Origin: Lindgomyces ingoldianus
Lineage: Eukaryota > Ascomycota > Dothideomycetes > Pleosporales > Lindgomycetaceae
Length of the DNA stretch: 64,000 nt
NCBI RefSeq assembly: GCF_010093535.1
Contig: NW_022985162.1
Span: 2,640,637-2,704,636, forward strand
Direction of reading: 5' to 3'
The translations under genes and the position numbers were made by a program. The notes beneath the pieces were generated by a model, which ran no database searches, was not told where the DNA came from, and was given only the letters and a program-made list of their open reading frames with translations. This document shows, one piece after another, positions 1 to 10,459 of the stretch (positions are counted from its first letter, which is position 1; every line of letters begins with the position of its first letter).

Positions 1-2307
1 AGTCTTTCGACTGCTCATTTGAGACTCCAATGGCTTACAAGATGGCTAAGCCCAATCCATCTGCATTCATGTCGACTGGTCTGCTATCAAAAAAGAACCG
101 CAATGCGGATGAAACTGCATCAGGCTCATTCGGGGCATATGTCATGCCTGATACCCCATCGAAGCGGATGTCTTTTCCTCCCGTCACTGCCACTCCCTCG
201 TTTAGTCGTAGTGTATTCGGAAACCCGTCGCAGCCACATCCTGAATTTGGAACGCCGAGCACTCCATTCAGCATCCATGCGTCCAAGACTTCGATAGAGA
301 CATTTGGTAAAGGTGTCAGCATCTTCGGTAGCTCTAACACCCTTGAGCGTCGTGGTAGCTTTGCCAGCATTGATGGAGACGAAAATCTCAGCTATTCACC
401 TTCCGGGAATCACATGACAGACAGTCAGTCGAGCAATGATGATATGCCACCTACTCCAACCAAGCCACACGATAGCTCTAGTCGACGCTCCAAGGAGAGT
501 AGTTTGAGGCGTAAGACTTTCGGTCGGGGCCGCGCATCTCTTGATGCAGACACATTCAATCCTCCAGACGGTCCAGAAACTACGAGTATTGACATTCCCG
601 AGGCTGCTCAAGCACAAAATGGTAAGTTTATTTCAACCTTGATCCTTCCGAGACTGCCAGACAAGGGGGCTTCATCATCAGATGACGGACCGGCGTCTTC
701 AGCTCGTAATAGATCTCACTCTGCCCTTGCCCTTTCCTTCGCTCGAAGTCGGCTTTTACGACAGTCCAAGAAAAGGGCACGTCCAGCGCCACTTTCGGTT
801 CGAGTCTTTAGTTCTTCTTTACATTCCGTCAACTCCGTGAACGCCGCTAAGACATGTCCATTTTCAACAGTCAGCCCAGTGGGTGCATCTGGGTCTTCTA
901 ACCAATGTTCACCCCATACTCCACTGGAGTCATTTGTACCGCCAGACCCGAGCAAGTTGTCCATCTCGGGCCAGAATCGCCGAGGTTCGTTGTCATTCAA
1001 CAGCAGCACGAACAGTAACTTGTCGATTCCGCCTGCCACGCCAACGGCCCCACGTGATCACACCATATTCTTCGGAACAGGCCAACCAGCAGTTGTGCCT
1101 ATCGCAGGACTCACTAAGAACGATGTGGACACAGCATTGACCTCACGGTTCCATTCAGTCACCATGTGCGGCAATGGCGAGTTCTCCCAAGTATATCGTG
1201 TTGAGGATCCTGTCGACAAGCGACTCTCGCTTATGTCCCCTCCTGCAAGCAAGGTCTGGGCGGTTAAGAAGACAAAGAAGCCATACGCCGGGCTCCACGA
1301 TCGCGAAAAGAAGATGCGGGAGGTACATGTTCTCCGAGCACTTCGTGATCATGAGCACATTGTCTCATTCACAAACCATTGGGAGTTTAAGAACCACCTC
1401 TATATTCAAACCGAATTCTGCGAGAATGGAAATTTGAAGGACTTTCTCGCTCAGACTGGATATAAGGGTCGTCTCGATGATTTCAGGATCTGGAAGATCC
1501 TTCTCGAATTGTCATTGGTGAGCAAAGCCGCTGATTTCATTTGAAAGAGTACTAACGTAATCGCAGGGCGTCAAGCATATTCATGACAATGGTTTTATTC
1601 ATCTCGATTTAAAACCAGCCAATGTCCTTATTGATTGGGAAGGTGTCCTCAAGATCGGTGACTTCGGCTTGGCTAGCACATGGCCCGCTCCTCCGCACAT
1701 TGATGGCGAAGGCGATCGCCACTATCTAGGTCCTGAGTTACTGTCAGGCCGCTTTGACAAACCTGCAGATGTCTACGCGCTTGGAATGATTATGTGCGAA
1801 ATCGCTGCCAATATCGTACTCCCCGAGAATGGCACTTCATGGCAGCGACTCCGCTCGGGCGATTTCACCGAGATACCCAGTCTGACTTGGAGTTCAGAGA
1901 GCAGCCTCCATCGAGATGCCAATGGCGACCCAATCAACGACCCAGAGAGCTTGAACGGGTCAGCTGAGACTCTATGTGTCTCCGATGCTGAGGATGACCC
2001 ACTGAAGTTTCTACGTCTTCCTTCTGTCCCACATCACCCAGAGGAGCTGGTCAAGGCTCCAAACTTCATGGTCGACCCCGAGGACAACGAGGCCCTGGAT
2101 AGAATTGTTCAGTGGATGATGAACCCCCACCCAGACCAGCGCCCTGCTATCGATCAGGTGTATCACAGTGGAGGTTGCCAGTGGGTTGAACGTAGGAGGC
2201 GCGCTGGTGCCACTGTGTACGAAGGAAACTGGGGCCCTGCCGATGACGTTCTGGACTTCACCGAACATCACGAGATGGGGGTGGCAGATATGATGGACAC
2301 CAGCTGA
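1..2307 (+). CDS. wee1: Wee1-type cell-cycle kinase, 5'-truncated by window edge
   Basis: Wee1 kinases phosphorylate the inhibitory tyrosine of Cdk1 and delay mitotic entry. The reading frame is open from base 3 and the sequence starts with AG, so the visible piece probably begins at an exon edge with the true start upstream; the ATG at 30 is only the first internal one. Exon 1 runs to 1517, a 49-nt intron (GTGAGC...TCGCAG, with ACTAAC inside) spans 1518-1566, and exon 2 ends at TGA 2305-2307. The long Ser/Thr-rich N-terminal half precedes a C-terminal kinase domain with a GNGEFSQV glycine loop, VWAVKK lysine, HLDLKPAN catalytic loop (Leu-Asp as in the Wee1 group rather than Arg-Asp), IGDFGLAS, and a Wee1-like ADVYALGMIMCEIAAN segment followed by LPENGTSWQRLRSGD. 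Domain order and motifs make the family call firm; the exact 5' structure is unknown. Confidence 0.93.
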
Positions 2308-4425
2308 ATGACTTAGGTTGGGATCTGGATTTCTCGCCATCTTGATCTCTGATCTGGATAGGCTTGACTTGCGGCATGGCTCGGCGCTTCGACTCATCAT
2401 CTACATCTTCGGTTCTTTTCTTGGACAACGACATCTGTATTCAGCATCCGGTGTTAGGCTACGTTGACGGTATGCTCTTTTGAGTGCGAAGTCGATTCGT
2501 AGTCGATATTTTCTCGACATGGTTTACGACCTCGATATTACCCGCATATACACTTGTTGCTCGACTGTTGGTGTTCACCGGCGTTTTAACCCAAAAGAAT
2601 CACAAAAGCATCTTCATTCGACAAATCCGCGGATTTCGTCACTTACGACTTTACGACCTGGAGTTTATGGCCCCTTATTCCACCCGTTTTGGAACTTGTT
2701 TTGGAAGCTACATGCATATGCATATTCCCTCCCTATCGATATGGACTTCGATGCCGCTCCTTTTGCGCTGAAATGCGCTTGTGAGTTGCGGGAGGGTTTG
2801 GCGTTCTTTGTGATTTTGTTGTGCTAGGCAGGGAAGGATCTTATGACGTATGACTCGCTTAGCCTCCTATATCATTGGAGGAATGAATGGGTATGGGAGG
2901 CTTGGGAGGAGGTATTAGTTCTTCGAATTCCTCAGACTGCCTGTTCTGAGTGGTGCGTGTTGATGGAGGTAGTGAAGTGTCTAGTATTTGAACCTGAATA
3001 AATATGTTATGAATATCATTGCGAGGCTCTTTGCAATTGTGACTGGCGCTTCATGAGAAAATGTGCTGTATCTTATCACTAAACGCAGAATATGACATAA
3101 CAGAGGAGGAGTACAGTATAAGGCTGAAATTAGCACCTAAATTTTGGAGAAGTTTGGCTGACTAAATCTGGCTGCAAACTGTTCCGTGCTCTGTGTAAAT
3201 AATTTTGCTCTACAGCTTTGCTTCTAATCCATGGGAGGTACGCTAGGAATGGCATGTGAAGAAACTCTTCTTTTGAAAGGGTGTATAGGCCCTTTCATCG
3301 AGGCTTCTCGACTATAATTCTCGCTACTGTGGCGTAAAATTGACGGCGCATCAATTCATGCGGAAGACTATAGTCTTTTTGCAAAGATGTGCGCAACCGA
3401 AATATGTTATCCTTACACTTTGGAGTCTGGAACACTGAAAACAGAGGATGACAATGCTGGGAGGCAATATAAACCTGCTCAGTTTCGCAGAAAGGTTGAA
3501 CTGTGCAACTCGACTACGTTTTCTCCTACAAAAAATATCTCATGACACGAAAAGAATGTATCTGAACTAAAACCAATGGAGGTACTTTTTTCTCCTCCAT
3601 ACGAGTCCAAGACTAGCTGCTTGAATGCGTTGAACCCAGAAGCAATGGCTTTAAGTTGTGCGCGCGTCCAAGAACCCGCTGCAATCCGGCTCATACCCTT
3701 TTCTTATTTTTGAAGGCTTAACTTGGTTATATATACGTGGATACCTCTGCAAGATTCCCACGCCAATTCCTTCGTAGCTTCTACTCTCTACGTCCACTAA
3801 ATGCAAGGCTTTTTTCAGGTTGTGCTTGCTTGGAAACAACAGAGTTAACTCAATTAAACCTTTCATTATAACTGCTTCCAATTTTATTAATACTCTGTAC
3901 AAGACTGGAAATAAATAACTGGATTATAGTCCTGGCCGCCAGCTTGTGTTCATCATCAGAATGGAACGACCGGCCGGATATGCCCAGGCATCGAGAAGTG
4001 AATTATGAAGGAGTAGAAGTAGAGTCTGTATACATGCTTGTAATTTGCAGTTATTAGCTTGCACGCGTATCGTAAGCAGAAGCGCAATTTCCCACGAGTC
4101 CTTTGATGTATATAAACACCTCCCTTCATTGTGTTTTGCGGTCTTCACAGGATCCCTCCCACTTCTTGAAAAACGTGCCACAACTATCGTATTTGGAAGT
4201 GGAAATTTGATAAGTTGCCACTGAATACAGTTCGGCATGGAGACCTATAATGACGCCTGCATCTCGTTTAGTGTCCAAAAATGGCAAGCGTATTGCGGAT
4301 GCTTGGGCTCGGTTAGACTAGAATTTTATGGGGAGATTGCCAATGCCTAGGAAGGTAGACCATATTCTGAATCCTCTTCCGGTTCTGGATGAAAGGCTTT
4401 AGAGACTGGTATTCAAATCTCCTGA
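2308..4425. other. wee1 3' flank and intergenic DNA
   Basis: No convincing gene. Open frames at 2480-2827 have no recognisable motif and sit in the probable 3' UTR of wee1. From about 3000 the DNA becomes AT-rich and stop-rich on both strands up to the hAT element. Confidence 0.6.
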
Positions 4426-4433
4426 GTGATGTG

Positions 4434-5280
4434 CAGGGCTTCCAACGGGCCGTACTACGGTCCGTACAAAGTGAACCGTAACGGTCACGTGTTTAGTACA
4501 AACGTACTGAGTTCGTGAGCCGTACCGTACGTTTAATGATGCCCTAGGTACAGTACGTAATACAGATTGTATTACCCTTTAGGAAGTTTGTATAGGGGTT
4601 CTAAAAAGGTAGGAGGGCTCTAATTCGCTAAGAGTTTTGCAAGGACGCTTAAATCTCTTTTTAAAGGGTTTAAAAATGCCTCTTAAGGACTATTTTCTAT
4701 TATAGAGTTATCTATCTACGCCTCTTACTGCCTTACAGGCCTTATCTAGTTAATTAGATCCCTTTGTTATTAGTCTTATAGGTTGCAGAAGTTAAAAGCC
4801 CTCTACACTGCGTCTCCTGCCTTATCCCGCGATAGTACACAGGCTGTGGCTAAAGATTAATTGCAGTAGTCCCTAGAGGACTGCAATCACATTGCGAGGC
4901 AATTGTACACTGTTAAAGGTGTAGGCTTATGGCGCAGATATAACGCCCCTAGAGGAGCAGGGCAAGGTAATCCGCCTCTAGCTCTACTGTTAGTGTTATA
5001 AGTAAACATATCTACTCTTGTTACTAGAGAGAAATAGCTATTTTATAGTTAATTAGACCTTAATCTTGCGTCTCTAGAGACTTATAGTCTTAGTTATTTT
5101 AACTAGAGTACAGCGTACTTTAATTAAATTGTACTACTTGTACAGATTACGTGAGCTGTAACAGTTACAATACGTACACCTACCTCTCCTCCTCCCTGTC
5201 GTACGAACGTACACAAAATCTCACCCGTACAGCCTCAAAATCGCCCAATCGTACAGTACTACGCCTCGTTGGAAGCCCTG
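4434..5280. mobile_element. Non-autonomous hAT element (847 bp deletion derivative)
   Basis: Bounded by inverted ends CAGGGCTTCCAACG / CGTTGGAAGCCCTG and flanked by a perfect 8-bp direct duplication GTGATGTG (4426-4433 and 5281-5288), the hallmark length of hAT insertions. Both ends match the 3,072-bp hAT at 49853-52924. The left part aligns to about 50600 of that copy and the right part resumes near 52660, so this copy lacks the transposase region. It encodes nothing. Many differences from the long copy are TG-to-TA or CA-to-TA. Subterminal regions are rich in CGTAC/GTACG words. Confidence 0.92.
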
Positions 5281-5418
5281 GTGATGTGCTGATTCAAGAT
5301 CTAACACGGAGATGAAAATAATGTGTGCAGAAATTTGAAATATCGATTTAAAGTCGAGCATTTTGGCTTAAGGCTTGTCTTGTGATGTGACTTTGCTTTG
5401 TCCACACGACCTTCAAAC

Positions 5419-5822
5419 TCATCCATGAGTCCACTCTGGCGTACAAGCATCGGTTGCAGCCCCGGTACATTTACAGCACGACCAACAAACCTGCATCTCA
5501 TCAGCATAATCCACTCTCTAACCAATTCCCGAGCCCACTCATCCCCAAAGCCAGACCAAGCCCGCCAACTTACACTATCATCATTGGCCTTCCAAGCATA
5601 CTACTCCACATTAGCTATTCATCCCCTCAGCACCGCAAAGAGGAGTATACATACCCATCCTTTTTGGCAAATCGGAGGGTCGAATGCACATATTTTATCG
5701 CATATTCTGGCGGGCTCGGAGGTCTGTGTGGGTTGGAGGAAGGTGGATTTTGGACTTGTGGGTATAGTGGGAGAGGCAGAGACAAGGGTGAGGAGGATGG
5801 CGATGATAAACTGGGATTTCAT
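5419..5822 (-). CDS. Small secreted cysteine-rich protein (effector-like), 2 exons
   Basis: Not a family I recognise. Exon 1 (5655-5822) starts at an ATG and encodes a hydrophobic signal peptide (MKSQFIIAILLTLVSAS), a Ser/Thr/Pro-rich linker, then CDKIC and a third Cys. A 164-nt intron (GTATGT at 5654 to CAG at 5491) joins in frame to exon 2 (5419-5490), which holds a dense CWSCCKC cluster plus one further Cys before TGA. The predicted protein is about 79 residues with 8 cysteines after the signal peptide, an even number compatible with four disulfides. Without the intron the frame ends at 5619 and loses the second cluster, so the splice model rests on exon 2 being in frame and cysteine-rich. 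Length, secretion signal and cysteine density fit fungal apoplastic effector candidates or other small secreted proteins; function is unknown. Confidence 0.62.
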
Positions 5823-6222
5823 ATTTGATGGAGAAGAGAGTTGAGTTGTGTCAAGAGGAGGGTCATTGAATGAAGGCGAGAAGTAGAGGGATAGAGCTAG
5901 GTAGGAATGCCAGTGTGGTTATGGGATTAATATACTCCCTTCATCCCTTCGGTGTAACCTGAGTTTCTGAGCATTATTACGCCAACTTGTGATCCTGACC
6001 TTTGTGTACAGCAATCCACACTCTATGGGATGCAAAGAACGGCGTATACGAGACCTACGGTGGATTTAGATTGATCTATATTAATACGAGAATTCTCCGG
6101 GTAACGTGTTCTCACCCAGAGTACTGGGATCGACTGGAGTAGGCACTATTTTGGAGAATCATAATCTAGTACAAGCGGAGCAGTAGTTGGTAGAAGCGTG
6201 AGTAATATGTTTGTACGGGATT
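5823..6222. other. Intergenic, upstream of the small secreted protein gene
   Basis: 400 bp between the start of the secreted-protein gene and the stop of the cyclase gene, both on the minus strand. It should hold the promoter of the former and the 3' end of the latter. I see no repeat or RNA gene. Confidence 0.5.
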
Positions 6223-7437
6223 CTAGAATATCGCAACCGCATTCGGTGGGCTTGCAACACCGCCTGGAACCTATCCGATAGGTCAGCTATGACGTTCGAA
6301 TTCTTGAAGATTTCAATCTCACCTTCAGCGGGACGCTGGACACGAAACAAGTTGATCTGTCCAGCTCCTTTGCTTTTGTCGTTAGATCTTCAAGGTCCCA
6401 CATTTCGCCAATCATGACGCCTACATCAGTCAGCTTCACACCCCGTCAGAGATTTGCGTACTCACCCCAACCAGCCAAACACCACTGATGCACAAGCCCA
6501 CCACCCTGCATCTCATCCTCCCAACTCTCGCCCTTCCAAATCCCACCCCGCTCATTATGTTTCCCGACCAAAGGGCTCATTTCGAAACTCGGGGCATCTG
6601 ACGCCACGGCCAAGAACCCAGATTCCCAGATCCATTGCAAGACTTCTTTCGTACTCTCCACGCCCATAAACTGTGGCGGTCTCAGCGCTAGATCTTTGCG
6701 CTGCTGCATCCCGAGCTTCATATATGCGGCCGTAAACCCCGTTCTCAAGAGTAGAATGTCGCCGTCCCTTGTTTTCACACCGGTGTCCTTCAACATGGCC
6801 TTTAAATGGCTTGCTGGAATCGACTGCGCGGATAGCGCATCCATTTTGATATCATTCTTTGTACAATACGCCGGGTAATCCAAAACCACACCTCTGGCTG
6901 TAATTCCTCCCTTTGCGGCAATCCGATCGATACCAATGATCTGACTTGTTTCAATGTCCTTCTGACTCCTGCCTCCGTAATACAATCCCGCTTTCTGATA
7001 CCCATAGTGCCGGAATCTGTGAAAATATAGCCAGAGTGAGTATTGACTCTCTCGCTTGGAAGGGAGTGTTCGACGCTGTACAAGCAAGAGATCAAGCATA
7101 TCACTTACCCATCCCACTGACTCGAGCTCTGCGTATTAATATGCAGTTCGTCGTCATTCACAATCCTTTTAGTACCATCAGGGCAGGATCTGTTAATCAT
7201 CTTCCACCCGAATTCAGGACGGCCGAATGAGGGGAAAGTTGGGAAGTTCAGGTGCCAATCAAGCGAAACGCGGTCGCCAGTTTGGATCTCTTCGGCAGCG
7301 GATTTAACGGTCGAGGGCGTAATCATGTTGAGCGCGCCAAGTTCATCGTTTGGTCCATAGAGACCCCATGCATTTCCTGGTGGGCCATTTCTGTCGAGAG
7401 GGAGGGAGGAAAATGGAGGTCTTTGGGGTGGAGACAT
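6223..7437 (-). CDS. Cyclase-family / kynurenine-formamidase-like protein (PF04199 type), 4 exons
   Basis: Members of this fold are metal-dependent amidohydrolases or dehydratases; the fungal branch is mostly uncharacterised, often annotated as putative cyclase. The ATG at 7437 (MSPPQRPPFSSLPLDRNG) is chosen because the frame farther upstream opens only with TTG. Exons 7109-7437, 6466-7016, 6323-6420 and 6223-6270 join in phase to give 341 residues; introns are 92, 45 and 52 nt. Family landmarks in order: GPPGNAWGLYGPNDELGALN near the N-terminus, HINTQSSSQWDG, YYGG, LLLRTGF, the SDAPSFE region, LAGWG, IGEMWDLEDL, and a C-terminal VPGGVASPPNAVAIL. The bacterial HxGTHxDxP metal motif appears here as HINTQSSSQWD, as is usual in the fungal branch. 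Substrate cannot be told from sequence. Confidence 0.88.
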
Positions 7438-7876
7438 GTTGATGGATTGACGTGACAGTTGAATTGGTAGATGTGAGAGAGTAAGAAGCCAATATACGAG
7501 GTATATCAAGGGCAGGCACGAGATAAGATCTTGCCGGATTTATTGTTTGCAGTTGCTGTATCCAGAAACTAACGATGATGTAAAGCGGGGTTGAAGCGGG
7601 GGGCTGTCTTCCTCTCCTTTCATGAGAACCGTCCTTGCGATCGGCACCTATGCTGGAATCAAGCTCTTTCGGAAATAAACGCAGAGTTCCGCAATTCGCC
7701 ATACTTGAGATATACATTTCTGAATATCACCGGAAATCTAATCCGACTTAAAGCCACAGGATTGACAGGCCTCAGAGCCTTGGAACCCCAGCAGGGTCGA
7801 CGGCATCATCTCCGTTCCATTAATTCTGCTTCTATGTAGAAGAGTGCTATATACAGTTCCAGATGGATTCAAGCCA
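7438..7876. other. Intergenic between cyclase gene and TBC gene
   Basis: About 440 bp; cyclase promoter and 3' end of the TBC gene, both minus strand. Frames crossing it have no motif. Confidence 0.5.
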
Positions 7877-9618
7877 TTATGTGTTCGGCCCCATACCAAC
7901 ACCTAAGCCTCCTTTTGAGCCTGTGTTCTTTAGATGAGCGCTGCTCCCTCTAAACAGACTCTGCCAGATATATGCTTCACTTAGAAGCAGTTCGATATCC
8001 TTTTCGGTCCATTGTCTAGTTGGTAAGGCTTGCAGAAACATCATGATTTCCTGGAAGTCCATTTTCTGCAGCTGCTCTGACCATTTAACGAGGAAGGCGG
8101 CGCAGACGTAGAGATGGAATGTCGAGAAGCCGTCGTCTTCTGACTGGGCGGCTGTTAGCCATATCCTGGTTCAAACGGGGGTAAAGCAGGCAAGATATTT
8201 GTGAAAGTCGGCGTCCATGGGGAATATATGGAGACTTATATGTGAGAATGGCTCACCAAATATGTATCCCACATGCGGATAGTGTTTTTGACGGATATCT
8301 CGCGCATCAGGAGGCAATTCATCCATCTAAAGCTGAATTGAATGAACTCAACACCCTCATTCTGGAGATGCTTTGCTAGATTTGAATCTATCCGGGTGGT
8401 GAGATCTCGCAGACTTCCGACTTGTCTTTGTATCCCTGGCTGCTGTGAGATGTAATTGTCTTGAATGCCATCTAGTAACTTTGTAAGACACCAAAATGTG
8501 TCTGCCTCCACCGCATCGAGCACCTGCTTTGGTAACTGTCCAGGGTCCATACCAGATTCAATGTCTGGATCTGAGATATAGGCACCAAGAAAGACCTGCC
8601 AGAAGGGGCTGACAAGATCATTGATGCCCTGGACGTACCCCGATGCTGGATGCCGTATCGCCCACACGTATAATATTCTTTCGAGGGATCTTTGAGTGGC
8701 TTCGTAGCTATAAAGCTCTAGGTGTGGATTTGTCCGGGGAACGTCAATGCTGATCTGATGCCAGATAGCCTCATCCAGACCTCGCCCCCGGCCTCGGTTT
8801 GTGGGTGGGACAGACGATGAACTCGCAACTCCAGACGCGACAGCACCAGCGCTACCGGAAGCACCTCGTTCGAAGGCTTGCCGTACACCTTCCAAGTATT
8901 CCTTTCTTTTTCGTTCTAGCGTGGTAACTCGTCGCTCACTGCTGGTTGGAAGATATCCGAGCAGGACCTGCCATGTCATTGCGCGGACTTCCGATGGAAT
9001 GCCTGACCATGCGGAGTCACGTAGTTCGGATAAGGAAATAGTGCTTGTCTGCAGTATCCGTTTGAACTTATTGATCCTTGTGATACGGGCGGAATGGGCT
9101 TCTATATCTTTCGCAGAAGAATTGGGCGGCAACGAAGCGTGGGATATCAAATGTAACGAATTCGCTGGATCTCGAAGGATCTCCTGATACTGTGGTCGCA
9201 GGATCTTTCCTTCTGACTTTTTGGTAGTGGGGTAATTGGGGATACCCCGCTCCTCAGCAATGTCTCCGGCGTCTATTGCCCGCCATGCGGTTGACCCCAA
9301 ACTACTACGACTGGTTGTCCCCCCAGGATCTTTCCCCTTATTTGGTGCCTTCCGCCTGTCTTTCCTCCGCATACTCGCTATACTTGGGAGCCCGAACTCA
9401 TCCTCGTCATCGTCGAGCAGGATGTCGCCACCTTCATCCTCGTTGTCATCCCAGTCGTGGTTTGTGTCGCGCAGAAAGGAGGTATAGCTGGCTCGAGGAG
9501 GGGGGGATGTGGTGCTTCCTACTCGTCCTGGGGGGGCGTTTGACTCGTGAGTGTGGCCGGCCGAAGGCGGGGTTCTGGGGCGAGAGTTGGCTCCGGAGAC
9601 TGATCTGGCAGATTCCAT
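7877..9618 (-). CDS. gyp1: Gyp1-like TBC-domain Rab GTPase-activating protein, 2 exons
   Basis: TBC proteins stimulate GTP hydrolysis by Rab GTPases through an Arg/Gln two-finger mechanism; Gyp1 acts on Ypt1 at the Golgi. Start is the ATG at 9618 (MESARSVSGANSRPRT); the frame farther upstream opens with TTG. Exon 1 (8257-9618) carries a disordered acidic/Ser-rich N-terminus, then LSELRDSAWSGIP and VRAMTWQVLLGYLP, the IDVPRTNP motif with the arginine finger, YVQGINDL with the glutamine finger, and FRWMNCLLMREI leading into MWDTYL. A 113-nt intron (8144-8256) joins to exon 2 (7877-8143): DGFSTFHLYVCAAFLVKW, the ELLLSEAYIWQSLF segment and a Gly-rich tail. A basic insertion between the first two TBC motifs fits the TBC1D22/Gyp1 subgroup. 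Confidence 0.9.
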
Positions 9619-10459
9619 CAGCGTCAGGAGGCGAAATTTGCAAAAGTTCTGCCTACAAGGAGCCAAGATTCAGCATGTCTGCATGCGAGTAGGAAGCGCC
9701 AATGATCTTTTTGCTTTCGTATGGCTTTGGGGTATTTGAGCTCGTCCGCCAAAAGGGAGATGCCGACCTAAAGTCCTAATATGAATATATGTATATGTAC
9801 GGTTCAAAGGCCTAACATACGAAGAGCGGTCTGGTATATGTAAAGCGAGTTGTTAGCTGTGCCGCTTGCTGTGATGATTGTCGAGGGAGTTGCTACGAAC
9901 CAACCTGCACCATTTCCTGGGCCTTGCTTGTTAGCGCTAGAGAACTGGTGAAAGCTAAGGGACAAAGCCACGTACCTGCTGCTGTTTCTTGGAGGCCATT
10001 GTGTATAGAGAGTCAAGTGCAAGGCCGCCAGAAGTCATCCGTGGCTCCAAGCTGGCATCACCTGCACGTTACTCGGCGGCTGCCGTCAAGCTCTCGTTGC
10101 GGCGATTGCTAAGGCCGAGGGGCTCTGCGCTAAGCCGTATTTTCACTAGCGCGCCGTTCTGGCCAAGCTCTCCTCTTTCTTTGGTCAGACTCTGCCTCCG
10201 CGACAACGAACCCTCTCATCCTCGCCCTTCACCTCCCATCATCGACAAGAGAAGCCATCGTCGGGCCTGTCTCAGCGGCTAGTCGCGACTCTTTGGTCTA
10301 TTTTCCCTCATTCTCCCTCGCCATAAACTACCTGAGCTTCTCCTAAGTTACCCTCGCGTCTGCACGAGCTCCATTGGCCTCGCGTTCGCAGCGGCACAAC
10401 TGCTCTACGCAGCCTCTCTTTCTTTCACTTCCCAATTACCCAAACTGGATAATAGCAAG
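9619..10459. promoter_or_regulatory. Divergent upstream region of gyp1 (-) and hrp1 (+)
   Basis: 841 bp separate the two divergent starts. The hrp1-proximal half is pyrimidine-rich (CTCTTT/CCTC runs around 10160-10440), typical of fungal 5' UTR/promoter DNA. A mini-ORF on the minus strand (ATG near 9999) was considered and not kept as a gene. Confidence 0.45.

Noticed and set aside
618..660. GTAAGT in wee1 as a possible extra intron
   Set aside because: The nearest AG gives a 39-nt intron, too short, and the encoded LILPRLPDKG stretch matches coding sequence seen in other fungal Wee1 proteins.
9804..10000. Possible tiny three-exon gene on minus (ATG near 9999, MASKKQQQ, then AQEMVQ)
   Set aside because: Splicing that avoids stops yields only about 22 residues, with no recognisable family. 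It more likely belongs to the gyp1-hrp1 promoter.
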